From the NCBI RefSeq assembly GCF_900176535.1, contig NZ_FWXT01000006.1, positions 50,343-114,342 on the forward strand: 64,000 nt of DNA, given 5' to 3'. The translations under genes and the position numbers were made by a program. Positions 43,425-53,433 of the stretch are shown here, piece after piece. The notes under the pieces are model-generated. The model did not search any database and was not told the DNA's origin. It saw nothing but the letters and a program-made list of their open reading frames with translations. This DNA is from Pedobacter africanus (GTDB lineage: Bacteria > Bacteroidota > Bacteroidia > Sphingobacteriales > Sphingobacteriaceae). Position 1 is the first letter of the stretch. Every line of letters starts with the position of its first letter.

Positions 43425-46400
43425 ATGAATAAATTACTACTCCAAGTTTTTATGCTCTTGCTGTTGTGCAATACGGCATGGTCGCAAACCCGGCAGGTTA
43501 CAGGTAAAGTAACGGACAAGTCCGGAAAGGAAACCATCCCCGGGGCCAGTGTTTCCATAAAGGGAAGTGCCACTGCGGTAAGCACCGACGAGAAGGGCCA
43601 GTTCAGGATCAATGTGCCGGCTGCCGGGCAGATAGTACTGGTAGCACGTTATGTGGGCTACAAAGCCCAGGAAATAAACGTGGGCAGCCAGTCGAAAGTG
43701 AATTTTGCCCTGGAAGAAGATGTAGCTTCACTCAATGAAGTTGTGATCAATATCGGTTACGGTACTGTACGCAAAAAAGACCTTACCGGGGCTGTATCCT
43801 CTGTGGGGGCAGATGTGATAGCGGCCGCTCCGGTATCATCCGCCCTGCAGGCCATTGCCGGACGGGTGCCAGGGGTCAACATCACTACAACAGAAGGTTC
43901 TCCTGACGCGGAAATGGTAGTAAGGGTAAGGGGTGGTGGCTCCATTACGCAAAGCAATAGCCCACTTTATATTGTAGATGGTTTTCCAATGCCTTCCATA
44001 GCTGATATCGCACCACAGGACATTGAGTCAATAGACATTTTAAAGGATGCTTCCTCTACCGCTATTTATGGATCGAGGGGCGCAAATGGCGTGGTACTGA
44101 TCACGACAAAAGGTGGCAAAAGTGGCAAAACAAGTATCAGTTATAACCTGTTTGGCGGAACACGAAAGCTGGCCGATAAACTCGATGTACTGACACCCCT
44201 GGATTACGCCATCTGGCAGTATGAAAGGGCATTGCTGGATAAAGCTCCAGATGTTTATACCAAATACCTGGGCAATTATCAGGATATAGACCTGTATGCC
44301 AATACACCTGCAAACGACTGGCAGGAACTGGTTTTTGGCCGTACGGGAACTACAATTAACCACAACCTGAACATCAGTGGTGGCAGCGATAAAACGAAAT
44401 ACAGCCTTAGCCATAGTTTTGTGAAAGATAAGGCGATCATGCAATTGTCCGGTTTTGAGCGGCAGAACATCAATTTTAAGCTGAACCATAAGCTGTTCGA
44501 TCGCCTGACACTGGATGTGGGCATGCGCTATTCAGACAGCAAAACAAAAGGTGGGGGCGCCAATGAACAGAACGAGGTGTCGTCTGCCGATTCGAGGTTG
44601 AAATATGCCATGATCTATCCGCCATTCCCCGTAGCCGGTTTAACCACCACTACAGAAACAGATGACTCTTTTAACCTGTACAATCCGCTGGTTTCCATCT
44701 CTGATAACGACCAGTACATTCACCGCAAAACCTATAATTTAAACGGGGCGGCAACCTACGAGATCATCAATAACCTGAAACTGCGTTCGGAGATAGGTTA
44801 CGATGGTTACAGAAACGATCAGGACCGCTTTTATGGAACAACTACCTATTATGTAAGGAATGTGCCTGCCGGTGAGAACCAGAACCTTCCTGCCATTATC
44901 CTGGCAAATACCAACAGGAACAGTCTGCGCAATACCAATACACTGAACTACAGTTTTGATAAACTGTTTAAGAAAGACCATAACCTCAATGTGCTGATCG
45001 GGCAGGAGTACATTAAAATTGAAGAAGGCACCCTGACCAACGTGGTGCATGGCTTCCCGAAATCCTTTACTTTTCAGAACGCGAGGGTATTGTCTACCCA
45101 GGGGAAAGCAAATTCGGTTGACAATAACTTTTCCCCGGATGATAAAATGCTTTCTTTCTTTGGCCGGGCAAACTATGATTTTCAGGGTAAATACCTGCTA
45201 AGCGCTACTTTCAGGGCAGATGGTTCCTCAAAATTCTCACCAGGAAACCGCTGGGGATATTTCCCTTCGGTGTCTGCTGCCTGGAGGGTCTCACAGGAAA
45301 ACTTTATGGAGCCAACCAAATCCTGGCTGTCTGACCTGAAGTTAAGGGCAAGTTACGGTACTGCCGGTAACAACAATATCCCCCCGGGGCAGATCACTCA
45401 GTCGTTCCAGAATTCAACAACAACCTGGGTCAATGCTTTCAATAGCTTCTGGGCGCCATCCAAGATCATGGCCAATCCGGACCTGAAATGGGAAACAACC
45501 GTAACAAGGAACATCGGTGTCGATTTCTCTATCCTGAATTCTAAAGTAACGGGTAGCATAGACGCTTACCTGAACCGCACCAACGACCTGCTGATCCAAT
45601 TCCCTGTTTCGGGAACAGGTTACGATTTTCAATACCGAAATATTGGAAAAACACAGAACAAAGGACTGGAATTCTCCGCAAACTGGAATGCTGTAAAATC
45701 TGCAAATTTCGATCTCTCTGTGAATGGCAACATCAGCTTCAACAGGAACAAGGTCCTTTCTCTGGGTACAGTTAAAAACGTCAACGGGATATCTGGCTGG
45801 GCTTCAACAGAGATTGGTGTCGATTTCCTGGTTGAGGAAGGGGCTTCGGTAGGTCGCATTTATGGCTATAAGAGCGATGGCAGGTACGAGGCCTCCGATT
45901 TCAACGAAACGGTTGCTACCAATGGGGTATGGACGCTTAAACCTGGTGTGGCCGATGCCAGCCCTGTGATCGGTGCGCTTCGTCCTGGCTCCATGAAACT
46001 CAAAAACCTGGATGACGACCTGAAGATAGGCCAGGCCGATAAAACAGTGATCGGTAATGCCAATCCACTACATACCGGGGGCTTTTCCATCAATTCAAGG
46101 ATCTATAATTTTGACATCGCAGCTTTCTTTAACTGGAGTTATGGCAATGATGTGTACAATGCCAATAAGATAGAATATACTTCAACCAGTAAGTACAATT
46201 CGAGGAATATGATCTCGACCATGGCCAGTGGTAACCGCTGGACAAACCTGCGTGCCGATGGTACCATCAGCAATGATGCAGCAGAACTGACCGCCATGAA
46301 TGCCAATACTACACTGTGGTCGCCATATATGAAAAGTTTTGTACTGAGCGACTGGGCGATAGAAGATGGTTCCTTTTTACGTTTGTCGACCATAACGCTT

Positions 46401-46613
46401 GGCTACACCCTGCCACAGGCATTGTCTGCTAAGCTGAAGATGAAGAAACTGAGGGTGTATGCCTCAGGTTATAACCTTTGGCTGCTTACCAATTACAGCG
46501 GCTTTGACCCTGAAGTTTCTACCAGGCGCAAGACCGGGCTTACCCCGGGAGTGGATTACTCGGCCTATCCGAAAAGCAAATCTTTCATTTTGGGCCTGAA
46601 TGTTAATTTTTAG
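43425..46613 (+). CDS. SusC/RagA TonB-dependent receptor of the pectin locus
   Basis: A 1062-residue outer-membrane importer. The signal peptide ends at about residue 21 (TAWSQ). A carboxypeptidase regulatory-like domain follows (VTGKVTDKSGKETIPGASVS), then the plug with INIGYGTVRKKDLTGAVSSV, PLYIVDGFPMPS and DIESIDILKDASSTAIYG, and a barrel ending SKSFILGLNVNF. It has no STN domain, as expected for a locus run by a hybrid two-component regulator instead of FecR. SusD follows after 21 bases. By position it imports pectic oligosaccharides. Confidence 0.95.
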   Translation: MNKLLLQVFMLLLLCNTAWSQTRQVTGKVTDKSGKETIPGASVSIKGSATAVSTDEKGQFRINVPAAGQIVLVARYVGYKAQEINVGSQSKVNFALEEDVASLNEVVINIGYGTVRKKDLTGAVSSVGADVIAAAPVSSALQAIAGRVPGVNITTTEGSPDAEMVVRVRGGGSITQSNSPLYIVDGFPMPSIADIAPQDIESIDILKDASSTAIYGSRGANGVVLITTKGGKSGKTSISYNLFGGTRKLADKLDVLTPLDYAIWQYERALLDKAPDVYTKYLGNYQDIDLYANTPANDWQELVFGRTGTTINHNLNISGGSDKTKYSLSHSFVKDKAIMQLSGFERQNINFKLNHKLFDRLTLDVGMRYSDSKTKGGGANEQNEVSSADSRLKYAMIYPPFPVAGLTTTTETDDSFNLYNPLVSISDNDQYIHRKTYNLNGAATYEIINNLKLRSEIGYDGYRNDQDRFYGTTTYYVRNVPAGENQNLPAIILANTNRNSLRNTNTLNYSFDKLFKKDHNLNVLIGQEYIKIEEGTLTNVVHGFPKSFTFQNARVLSTQGKANSVDNNFSPDDKMLSFFGRANYDFQGKYLLSATFRADGSSKFSPGNRWGYFPSVSAAWRVSQENFMEPTKSWLSDLKLRASYGTAGNNNIPPGQITQSFQNSTTTWVNAFNSFWAPSKIMANPDLKWETTVTRNIGVDFSILNSKVTGSIDAYLNRTNDLLIQFPVSGTGYDFQYRNIGKTQNKGLEFSANWNAVKSANFDLSVNGNISFNRNKVLSLGTVKNVNGISGWASTEIGVDFLVEEGASVGRIYGYKSDGRYEASDFNETVATNGVWTLKPGVADASPVIGALRPGSMKLKNLDDDLKIGQADKTVIGNANPLHTGGFSINSRIYNFDIAAFFNWSYGNDVYNANKIEYTSTSKYNSRNMISTMASGNRWTNLRADGTISNDAAELTAMNANTTLWSPYMKSFVLSDWAIEDGSFLRLSTITLGYTLPQALSAKLKMKKLRVYASGYNLWLLTNYSGFDPEVSTRRKTGLTPGVDYSAYPKSKSFILGLNVNF

Positions 46614-46634
46614 CACACTGTTAAATTCAATACA

Positions 46635-48410
46635 ATGAAAAGGATTTTCAATATTATAGCAATACTTACAGGTCTGACTATATTTTGCAGCTGTAAGCAT
46701 GTGCTGGATGCACCCTCTAAGTCTTCACTGGATGAATCGGTGATTTTCTCTACCCCTAGTCTGGCCAGGGGCGCTGTAGCAGGGATATTGCAATCGTTCG
46801 GCGAAACCAACTCTTACAGGGGCAGGTTCCTGGTTTATTATGGCATAAATACCGATGCAGAAGTATACAACACGCTGAAATCTGTTGACGACGATAAAGC
46901 CCGCTTGTCCAATTACAACACGAACGAAAACAATGGGCAGATGAATACCAGCGACAATGCCTGGGCGAAGTTTTATGAGGGAATTGAGCGGGCAAACCTG
47001 GCCATCAGAGGTTTAAGGGCTTATGGGAAGGTAGAGAGCAATGCGGAACTTGCCCAGATCCTGGGCGAAGTGCTGACCCTGCGTGCCGTATTGTACAATG
47101 ACCTGATCAAGGGATGGGGCGATGTACCTGCACGCTTTGAACCCATTACTACGGCAACTTCTTATTTGCCAAGAAACGACAGGGACGTGATCTACAAACA
47201 GTTGCTGGCCGATCTGGACGAAGCAGCCGGTTATTTGCCATGGCCTAACGAATCGGCACTGACCACCAGTGTGGAACGGGTAAACAAGGCATTTGCAAAA
47301 GGCCTTAGGGCAAGGCTTGCCCTGGCTGCAGGCGGATATGCCCAGCGCCTCGATAAAACCGTACGGTTAAGCAATGATCCGGAACTTTCACGCGAAAAAA
47401 TGTATGGTATAGCCAAAAAGGAATGTATGGACATCATTGTCAGCGGAAGATTAAAGCTGCTGGGTTTTGAAGAGGTATTCAGGAAGCTGAACGAAGAAAG
47501 TACGGCAGCCGGACAGGAATCTATGTGGGAAATCCCTTTTAGCGAAGGCAGGGGCAGGGTGATCTTTGACCTGGGCGTAAAACATACTACGGTAGACAAA
47601 TATACCGGGCAGAACAAGGGCGGTACCAACGGGCCAAATCCGGTGATGTTATACGAATATGATAAAGATGATGTGCGCAGGGCCGTTACCATAACCCCTT
47701 ACGAATGGACAAACGGCATACAGGTGCCGTCTGCTTTGGGAAGGCTCTATTTTGGTAAATACCGTTACGAATGGATGAAACGGAAAGTAACTTCGACAAA
47801 CGATGATGGCTTGAACTGGATGTATATGCGTTATGCGGATGTTGTGCTGATGGCTGCGGAAGCTATCAATGAGCTGGATGGACCGGCAGCGGCAGCCCCT
47901 TACCTGAAAATGATCCGCGACAGGGCCTTCCCGAACAATCCGGCCAAAGTTACCACATTTATGGCCACAGCAACTGCCTCAAAAGCTGCGTTTTTTGATG
48001 CTATTGTCAATGAAAGGGCGCTGGAGTTTACCGGCGAGATGCTAAGGAAAGCTGATCTGATCCGCTGGAACCTTTTGGCTGCCAAGCTGGCCGAAGTAAA
48101 AGAAAAGCTGAGGTTGCTGGAAACCAGACAGGGAAAATATGCGGCTTTACCCACTAAAATTTATTACAAAACAGCTGCCGATGGGGAGACTGTTGACATT
48201 TACGGATTAAACTTTGGTGATACAGATGCCCAGGGACTGGCGTTAGGCTATACTTCCAATAAGACCTGGACCATGGCCTCAACAGGGGATGCAGTAAGCT
48301 ATTGGGATGCCCTGTACAGGAATGATCCCAATAAGCAACAGTTCTGGCCAATATGGCTGTATTTTATTGAGACATCCAATAAAATGTTAAATAACGATAA
48401 CCTGAAATAA
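46635..48410 (+). CDS. SusD/RagB-like glycan-binding lipoprotein of the pectin locus
   Basis: A 591-residue lipoprotein lid of the SusC at 43425. The lipobox is IFCSC (Cys at about residue 22). SusD features include YEGIERANLAIRGLR, LAQILGEVLTLRAVLYNDL, KGWGDVPARFEPIT, KAFAKGLRARLALAAGGYA, MRYADVVLMAAEAINELDG and the late ERALEFTGEMLRKADLIRWN. It should hold pectic oligosaccharides at the cell surface. The next gene starts 15 bases later. Confidence 0.94.
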   Translation: MKRIFNIIAILTGLTIFCSCKHVLDAPSKSSLDESVIFSTPSLARGAVAGILQSFGETNSYRGRFLVYYGINTDAEVYNTLKSVDDDKARLSNYNTNENNGQMNTSDNAWAKFYEGIERANLAIRGLRAYGKVESNAELAQILGEVLTLRAVLYNDLIKGWGDVPARFEPITTATSYLPRNDRDVIYKQLLADLDEAAGYLPWPNESALTTSVERVNKAFAKGLRARLALAAGGYAQRLDKTVRLSNDPELSREKMYGIAKKECMDIIVSGRLKLLGFEEVFRKLNEESTAAGQESMWEIPFSEGRGRVIFDLGVKHTTVDKYTGQNKGGTNGPNPVMLYEYDKDDVRRAVTITPYEWTNGIQVPSALGRLYFGKYRYEWMKRKVTSTNDDGLNWMYMRYADVVLMAAEAINELDGPAAAAPYLKMIRDRAFPNNPAKVTTFMATATASKAAFFDAIVNERALEFTGEMLRKADLIRWNLLAAKLAEVKEKLRLLETRQGKYAALPTKIYYKTAADGETVDIYGLNFGDTDAQGLALGYTSNKTWTMASTGDAVSYWDALYRNDPNKQQFWPIWLYFIETSNKMLNNDNLK

Positions 48411-48425
48411 CAAATTCATACGGAT

Positions 48426-49982
48426 ATGAATATCAGCAATATTAAAATTAGTTTTGTCCTGCTTATGGCCCTGGCCTGTTTTTCGGGCTGTAAAAAGGAT
48501 GAGCTGACCGAGATCACTACGCTAAAAGTAGACCGCGCATTTTCGCCTACAGGACTGGATGCGCGGGTAGTAAACCAAACCGGCCTGCGGCTGGACTGGA
48601 AAGCAGTAAACAACGCAAGCTCCTATACTATTGAGATTTTTGAAAATACAGATTTTTCTGGTACCTCTTTCAAATCTGTAAGCAATGTGACGTTCGACAA
48701 ATTGCCTTATACCATTACCGGTCTGGGGGGTGCCACACAATATGCCGTAAGGGTAAAGGCCGTCGGCGATGGCGTAGCCGATTCGAAATGGGTAACTGCA
48801 ACTTTTACAACCGATGCAGAGCAGATCTTCCAGGCTGTAGACCCAGCCAAATTAACAGCAAACGCGGTGATCCTGAACTGGCCCGCAGGTGAAACAGCGA
48901 CCAGCATTATCGTTTCACCGGGTAACATTACCCATGCCGTTACACCAGCTGAAATTACAGCAGGCAGTGCTACCATTGCCGGACTTACCGGTGAGACGTT
49001 ATATACCGCCAAGCTCATGAACGGTACCAAAGTAAGAGGTACCATTACCTTTACCACTTTGCTGGACCTGGGCGGGGCCACAGCGGTTTCGCCTTCGGAT
49101 GACCTGGCGGCCCTGATCACCAATGCAAAGGCCGGTGATGTTTTTGCCCTCCTTCCGGGAACTTATAACATTAATGCAGACATTAGCCTTAACAAATCGA
49201 TTTCGATCAAAGGGGCCAAACCTGCCGATAAACCTGTGGTCAATGGTTTGATCCTTAGGGTAAAGGGCAATGCGGGACTGACACTCAAAGACCTTGTACT
49301 GGATGGAACAACTGCGCTGAACGGCAACCAGGCCATCATTTACGATGAGGCTTCAGACAATGCTTATGGTAACCTTTCTGTTGAAAGTTGTGTGATCAGA
49401 AAATATGTAAAAGGATTGGTGTATGTGAACCTGAAGGCCCTGATCGAATCTGTAACATTTAAAGGCAATGTGATCAACGGCATAGAGTGCAATGGCGGTG
49501 ATTTCATAGATTTCCGGAGTGGCCTGGCCAAGACACTTACCTTCCAGAACAATACTGTATACAATTCGGCCCTGGCAAGGGACCTATTCAGGATGGATCC
49601 TGCGGGCTCGACCAATTTTCCAAGCATTACTTCAGTAATCACTATAGCAAACAATACATTTAATGCCATTTGCAATGGGGCCAGTAACCGGATATTGTAT
49701 GTACGCCTGACCCGACATGAGATTTACTTCAGCAAAAATATTGTGGCCAATTCGGGTGGGATACTTACCAACCAGACAGCTACCAATATTGTGACTGCCA
49801 ATTTTGTGGGCAATAATTATTTCAATGCGCCAAATTATACAGCTGGAACAGGCACTGTCAAAAATGATACAGGTAGCTTTACCCAACTGAACCCTGGCTT
49901 TGTGGCCCCTGCAGATGGGAATTTTACACTGACCAACGGTGACCTGAAACTGAATGGGATAGGTGACCCAAGATGGAGATAG
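48426..49982 (+). CDS. Surface lipoprotein with fibronectin type III domains and DUF4957/DUF5123 beta-helix
   Basis: A 518-residue lipoprotein (lipobox CFSGC, Cys at about residue 22). Two fibronectin type III-like domains (about 28-125, with LRLDWKAVNNASSYTIEIF and GLGGATQYAVRVKAVGDG, and about 130-210) precede a right-handed beta-helix region. The helix begins at about residue 225 (LAALITNAKAGDVFALLPGTYN) and carries strand repeats such as KTLTFQNNTVYNSA. This layout fits the DUF4957/DUF5123 proteins found after SusD in pectin loci of Bacteroidota. They are likely surface pectin-binding proteins or lyase-like proteins. No clear polysaccharide lyase catalytic residues were identified, so I favour binding. 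Confidence 0.85.
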   Translation: MNISNIKISFVLLMALACFSGCKKDELTEITTLKVDRAFSPTGLDARVVNQTGLRLDWKAVNNASSYTIEIFENTDFSGTSFKSVSNVTFDKLPYTITGLGGATQYAVRVKAVGDGVADSKWVTATFTTDAEQIFQAVDPAKLTANAVILNWPAGETATSIIVSPGNITHAVTPAEITAGSATIAGLTGETLYTAKLMNGTKVRGTITFTTLLDLGGATAVSPSDDLAALITNAKAGDVFALLPGTYNINADISLNKSISIKGAKPADKPVVNGLILRVKGNAGLTLKDLVLDGTTALNGNQAIIYDEASDNAYGNLSVESCVIRKYVKGLVYVNLKALIESVTFKGNVINGIECNGGDFIDFRSGLAKTLTFQNNTVYNSALARDLFRMDPAGSTNFPSITSVITIANNTFNAICNGASNRILYVRLTRHEIYFSKNIVANSGGILTNQTATNIVTANFVGNNYFNAPNYTAGTGTVKNDTGSFTQLNPGFVAPADGNFTLTNGDLKLNGIGDPRWR

Positions 49983-49995
49983 ATTTTGTGAATGG

Positions 49996-50754
49996 ATGAA
50001 AAATAAACAAAACTACCTGATTGTGCTCTCATTTTTGGTTACCTTTGCAGTGCTGGCTTTCAGGTTTGGGGACGAAAAGAAGATCAGGGTATACCTGGTC
50101 GGCGATTCGACCATGTCTATAAAACCCAGTTCCAAATATCCGGAAACGGGATGGGGAATGCCTTTTACCTATTTTTTTGACCAATCGGTAGTGGTCGAGA
50201 ACCGTGCCCAGAATGGGCGCAGTACGCGGTCTTTTATAAACGAAGGGCGCTGGAAAGCGGTAAAGGACAGTTTAAGGCGAGGTGATTATGTGCTGATACA
50301 GTTTGGCCATAACGATGAAGTAAAAACAAAACCTACCTATACTACTGAAGCAGAGTTTAAAGCGAACCTGCTTCAGTATGTAAATGAAACTTTAGAGGCC
50401 CATTCTACCCCTATTTTGCTTACCCCGGTGGCCAGACGCAGTTTTGATACAACTGGAAAGGTACAGGAAACTCATGAACGTTACTCGCAGATTGTGAGGG
50501 ACGTAGCCCGGAAAAAGGGAATAGCGCTGATTGATCTGGATAAAAAAAGTATGGCCCTGCTGCAGCAGTTTGGCGTTGAAAATTCTAAATTGCTTTTCAA
50601 TAAACTGGAACCCGGACAAAACCCCAACTATCCGGCGGGGATTGATGACAATACCCATTTTAATGAGCTGGGGGCCAGAAGAATAGCAGAACTGGTTTTG
50701 CAGGAGATCAGAAGACTGGAACCTGAACTGGCCGGAAAGATTGTTAAACCGTAG
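49996..50754 (+). CDS. Rhamnogalacturonan acetylesterase-type SGNH hydrolase (CE12-like)
   Basis: A 252-residue esterase that should remove acetyl groups from pectin backbones. ATG at 49996 (MKNKQNYLIVLSFLV) gives a membrane-type signal; the open frame extends upstream into the previous gene and was rejected. SGNH blocks are visible: block I with the nucleophile Ser in YLVGDSTMS, the Gly/Asn blocks in NRAQNGRSTRSF and QFGHNDE, and the acid/base pair in GIDDNTHFNELGARRIAEL (D and H). The N-terminal helix may be an uncleaved anchor because no lipobox or clear cleavage site follows. It is the first enzyme after the surface proteins in the pectin operon. Confidence 0.92.
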   Translation: MKNKQNYLIVLSFLVTFAVLAFRFGDEKKIRVYLVGDSTMSIKPSSKYPETGWGMPFTYFFDQSVVVENRAQNGRSTRSFINEGRWKAVKDSLRRGDYVLIQFGHNDEVKTKPTYTTEAEFKANLLQYVNETLEAHSTPILLTPVARRSFDTTGKVQETHERYSQIVRDVARKKGIALIDLDKKSMALLQQFGVENSKLLFNKLEPGQNPNYPAGIDDNTHFNELGARRIAELVLQEIRRLEPELAGKIVKP

Positions 50755-50765
50755 TAAAGCATTTA

Positions 50766-52415
50766 ATGAACAGCAACCGTCATTTATTTTTCATTGCGAT
50801 CTTGTGTCTTATCGTTTATGGTACTTTTGCACAGCAGCCTGTAACAGAAAGGTATGTATCAAAGGTATGGCGGGCCGATCTTGGGAACGGTACCTACAAA
50901 AACCCGGTACTGAACGCAGATTACTCCGATCCTGATGCCGTTCGTGTTGGTGATGATTTTTACATGGTCGCTTCCAGTTTTGATGCTGTTCCCGGGCTTC
51001 CAGTACTGCATTCCAAAGACCTGGTGAACTGGCAGCTTATTGGACATGCGCTGAAACGACAGCCTCCTTTTGACCATTTTTCAAAAACGCAGCATGGCAA
51101 TGGGGTTTGGGCACCTGCTATCCGCTACCACAATAAAACTTATTACATCTATTATCCGGACCCCGATTTCGGTATTTACCTCACAAAGGCCAAACATCCG
51201 GCCGGGCCATGGTCGGAGCCAGAACTGGTAGAAGCAGGAAAGGGCCTGATTGATCCCTGCCCTTTATGGGACGATGATGGCCGTAATTACCTCATTTACG
51301 CTTATGCGGGTAGTCGTGCCGGGATAAAAAGTGTGCTGGCTGTAAAACTGCTGAACCCTGAAGGCACAAAAACACTGGATGAGGGCGTACTGGTTTATGA
51401 TGGCCATGAAACCGATCCGACTGTAGAGGGGCCAAAATTCTATAAACGGAATGGCTTTTACTACATTTTTGCCCCGGCAGGTGGGGTGGCCACAGGCTGG
51501 CAATTGGTCTTGCGCTCAAAGCACATCTATGGGCCCTACGAGCGAAAAGTGGTGATGGACCAGGGCAGTGGCCCAGTAAACGGGCCGCACCAGGGGGCAT
51601 GGGTAAATACCCAGACAGGCGAAGACTGGTTCCTGCATTTTCAGGACAAGGGTGTTTATGGCCGTGTAGTGCATCTTCAGCCCATGAAGTGGATAAACGA
51701 CTGGCCGGTTATCGGTCTCGATAAAGATGGCGATGGCAAAGGTGAGCCTGTACTGGTATACCGTAAGCCAAATGCAGGTAAGCAGTACGCGCCTTGTTCT
51801 CCTGCCGAAAGCGACGAATTTAATGGCCCTACCCTGGGCCTGCAATGGCAATGGCAGGCAAACCCTAAGCCTGTATGGGCTTTTATGCATGCGCAGAAAG
51901 GGGTATTGAGGTTGTATTCGGACCAGCTGCCTGAAGGTGCCAGGAATTACTGGGAACTGCCCAATATCCTGATGCAGAAGTTTCCTGCGGATGAATTTAT
52001 GGCGACTGTAAAGCTCACATTTTCACCCAATGAAAAGATAGAAAATGAGAAAGCGGGCCTGATTGTTATGGGACAAAGCTATGCCAGCTTGGCCATTAAA
52101 CGGAAGAAGGAAGGGAATTTCCTGGTTTATACGGTATGTGAAGCTGCTGCTAAAGGAAGGCCCGAAACTGAAAACGCCCTGACAAAATTAAAGGCGGCAC
52201 AACTTTTTCTAAGGCTAAGCGTGAGAAAGAATGGCATTTGCAATTTCTTTTATAGCCTTGACGGCATGAAATTTGAACCTGCAGGAGATACTTTTCAGGC
52301 AGAGCCCGGACAATGGATCGGCGCTAAAATGGGACTTTTCTGCAGCAGGGAAACCAAAATAAACGATTCGGGCTATGCAGACTTCGACTGGTTCCGTGTT
52401 GAACCAATTCACTAA
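50766..52415 (+). CDS. Glycoside hydrolase family 43 with C-terminal concanavalin-like domain
   Basis: A 549-residue exported enzyme (signal peptide to about residue 23, YGTFAQQ). The five-bladed propeller holds the GH43 acidic residues: the base Asp in NPVLNADYSDPDAVRVGDDF, the modulating Asp in GLIDPCPLWDDDGRNY and the acid Glu in DPTVEGPKFYKRNGFYYIF. From about residue 345 (CSPAESDEFNGPTLGLQWQW) a beta-sandwich like that of GH43 beta-xylosidases follows. Expected activity is arabinosidase, xylosidase or galactosidase on pectin side chains; the subfamily cannot be fixed by eye. It lies 11 bases after the esterase and 13 bases before the pectinesterase. Confidence 0.92.
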   Translation: MNSNRHLFFIAILCLIVYGTFAQQPVTERYVSKVWRADLGNGTYKNPVLNADYSDPDAVRVGDDFYMVASSFDAVPGLPVLHSKDLVNWQLIGHALKRQPPFDHFSKTQHGNGVWAPAIRYHNKTYYIYYPDPDFGIYLTKAKHPAGPWSEPELVEAGKGLIDPCPLWDDDGRNYLIYAYAGSRAGIKSVLAVKLLNPEGTKTLDEGVLVYDGHETDPTVEGPKFYKRNGFYYIFAPAGGVATGWQLVLRSKHIYGPYERKVVMDQGSGPVNGPHQGAWVNTQTGEDWFLHFQDKGVYGRVVHLQPMKWINDWPVIGLDKDGDGKGEPVLVYRKPNAGKQYAPCSPAESDEFNGPTLGLQWQWQANPKPVWAFMHAQKGVLRLYSDQLPEGARNYWELPNILMQKFPADEFMATVKLTFSPNEKIENEKAGLIVMGQSYASLAIKRKKEGNFLVYTVCEAAAKGRPETENALTKLKAAQLFLRLSVRKNGICNFFYSLDGMKFEPAGDTFQAEPGQWIGAKMGLFCSRETKINDSGYADFDWFRVEPIH

Positions 52416-52428
52416 AACCTACGTAAAA

Positions 52429-53433
52429 ATGAAGATGAAATTTCTGATTTTGCTTTTTCTTATCGGTACCAGCGGGGTATCAATGGCACAGGTTGCAGCT
52501 TTTCCCAAAGAGATAACCGTTGCTGCCGATGGAAGTGGTGATTTTAAATGCATCCAGGAGGCGATCAATTCGGTGAGGGACCTGGGGCAGGAGCGGATAA
52601 GGATTTATATCAGAAAAGGTACTTATCCCGAAAAACTGGTCATTCCGTCATGGAAAACCAATATTTCCCTGGTAGGGGAAGACAGGGACCTGACCGTCAT
52701 CAGCAATGCCGATTTTTCTGGTAAGCCGTATCCCGGGGGTAGGGACGAGACCGGTAGGGACAAGTTTGGAACTTTCAATTCCTATACTGTACTGGTACAG
52801 GGAAATGACGTGGTTTTGGAAAACCTGACCATTGCCAACACCGCTGGACCGGTAGGACAAGCCGTTGCTTTGCATGCAGAGGGTGATCGTTTTGTGGCAA
52901 AGAACTGTAAAATGCTGGGGTATCAGGATACGCTGTATGCCACCAAAGCGCAAAGCAGGCAATTTTATCTGAATTGTTATATTGAAGGTACAACAGATTT
53001 TATTTTCGGGCAGGCCACAGCATTTTTTCTGCATTGTACCATTCACAGCCTGAGCAGTTCCTACATTACTGCCGCTTCAACAACAGCCAACCAGAAATAT
53101 GGTTTTGTATTTCAGGATTGCAGGCTGACGGCCGCAGAAAAAGCAACCAAGGTTTACCTGGGCAGGCCCTGGAGGCCCTATGCCAAAACAGTGTTCCTGA
53201 ATTGCGACCTAGGCGGGCACATCACTGCCGAGGGATGGAACCCCTGGAAAGGTGACGCCATGTTTCCCGATAAGGAAAAAACAGCATACTATGCCGAGTT
53301 TGGAAACAGGGGCGAGGGGGCCGGCACGAAATCACGTGTGGCCTGGTCGCACCGGCTTACTGCCAGCCAGGCAAAATTATATACTCTAAAAAATGTACTC
53401 GGTGGCCAGGATAACTGGAAGCCATTAAATTGA
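52429..53433 (+). CDS. Pectin methylesterase (CE8)
   Basis: A 334-residue exported esterase that removes methyl groups from homogalacturonan so that lyases and hydrolases can act. ATG at 52429 (MKMKFLILLFLIGTSG) follows the GH43 stop; the longer frame from 52375 runs inside that gene. The family motifs are present in order: VAADGSGDFKCIQEAINSV, GYQDTLYA (transition-state Gln and acid Asp), GTTDFIFGQA (nucleophile Asp) and YLGRPWRPYAKTVF (Arg and Trp for substrate). It is part of the pectin operon; its stop overlaps the next start by one base. Confidence 0.95.
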   Translation: MKMKFLILLFLIGTSGVSMAQVAAFPKEITVAADGSGDFKCIQEAINSVRDLGQERIRIYIRKGTYPEKLVIPSWKTNISLVGEDRDLTVISNADFSGKPYPGGRDETGRDKFGTFNSYTVLVQGNDVVLENLTIANTAGPVGQAVALHAEGDRFVAKNCKMLGYQDTLYATKAQSRQFYLNCYIEGTTDFIFGQATAFFLHCTIHSLSSSYITAASTTANQKYGFVFQDCRLTAAEKATKVYLGRPWRPYAKTVFLNCDLGGHITAEGWNPWKGDAMFPDKEKTAYYAEFGNRGEGAGTKSRVAWSHRLTASQAKLYTLKNVLGGQDNWKPLN

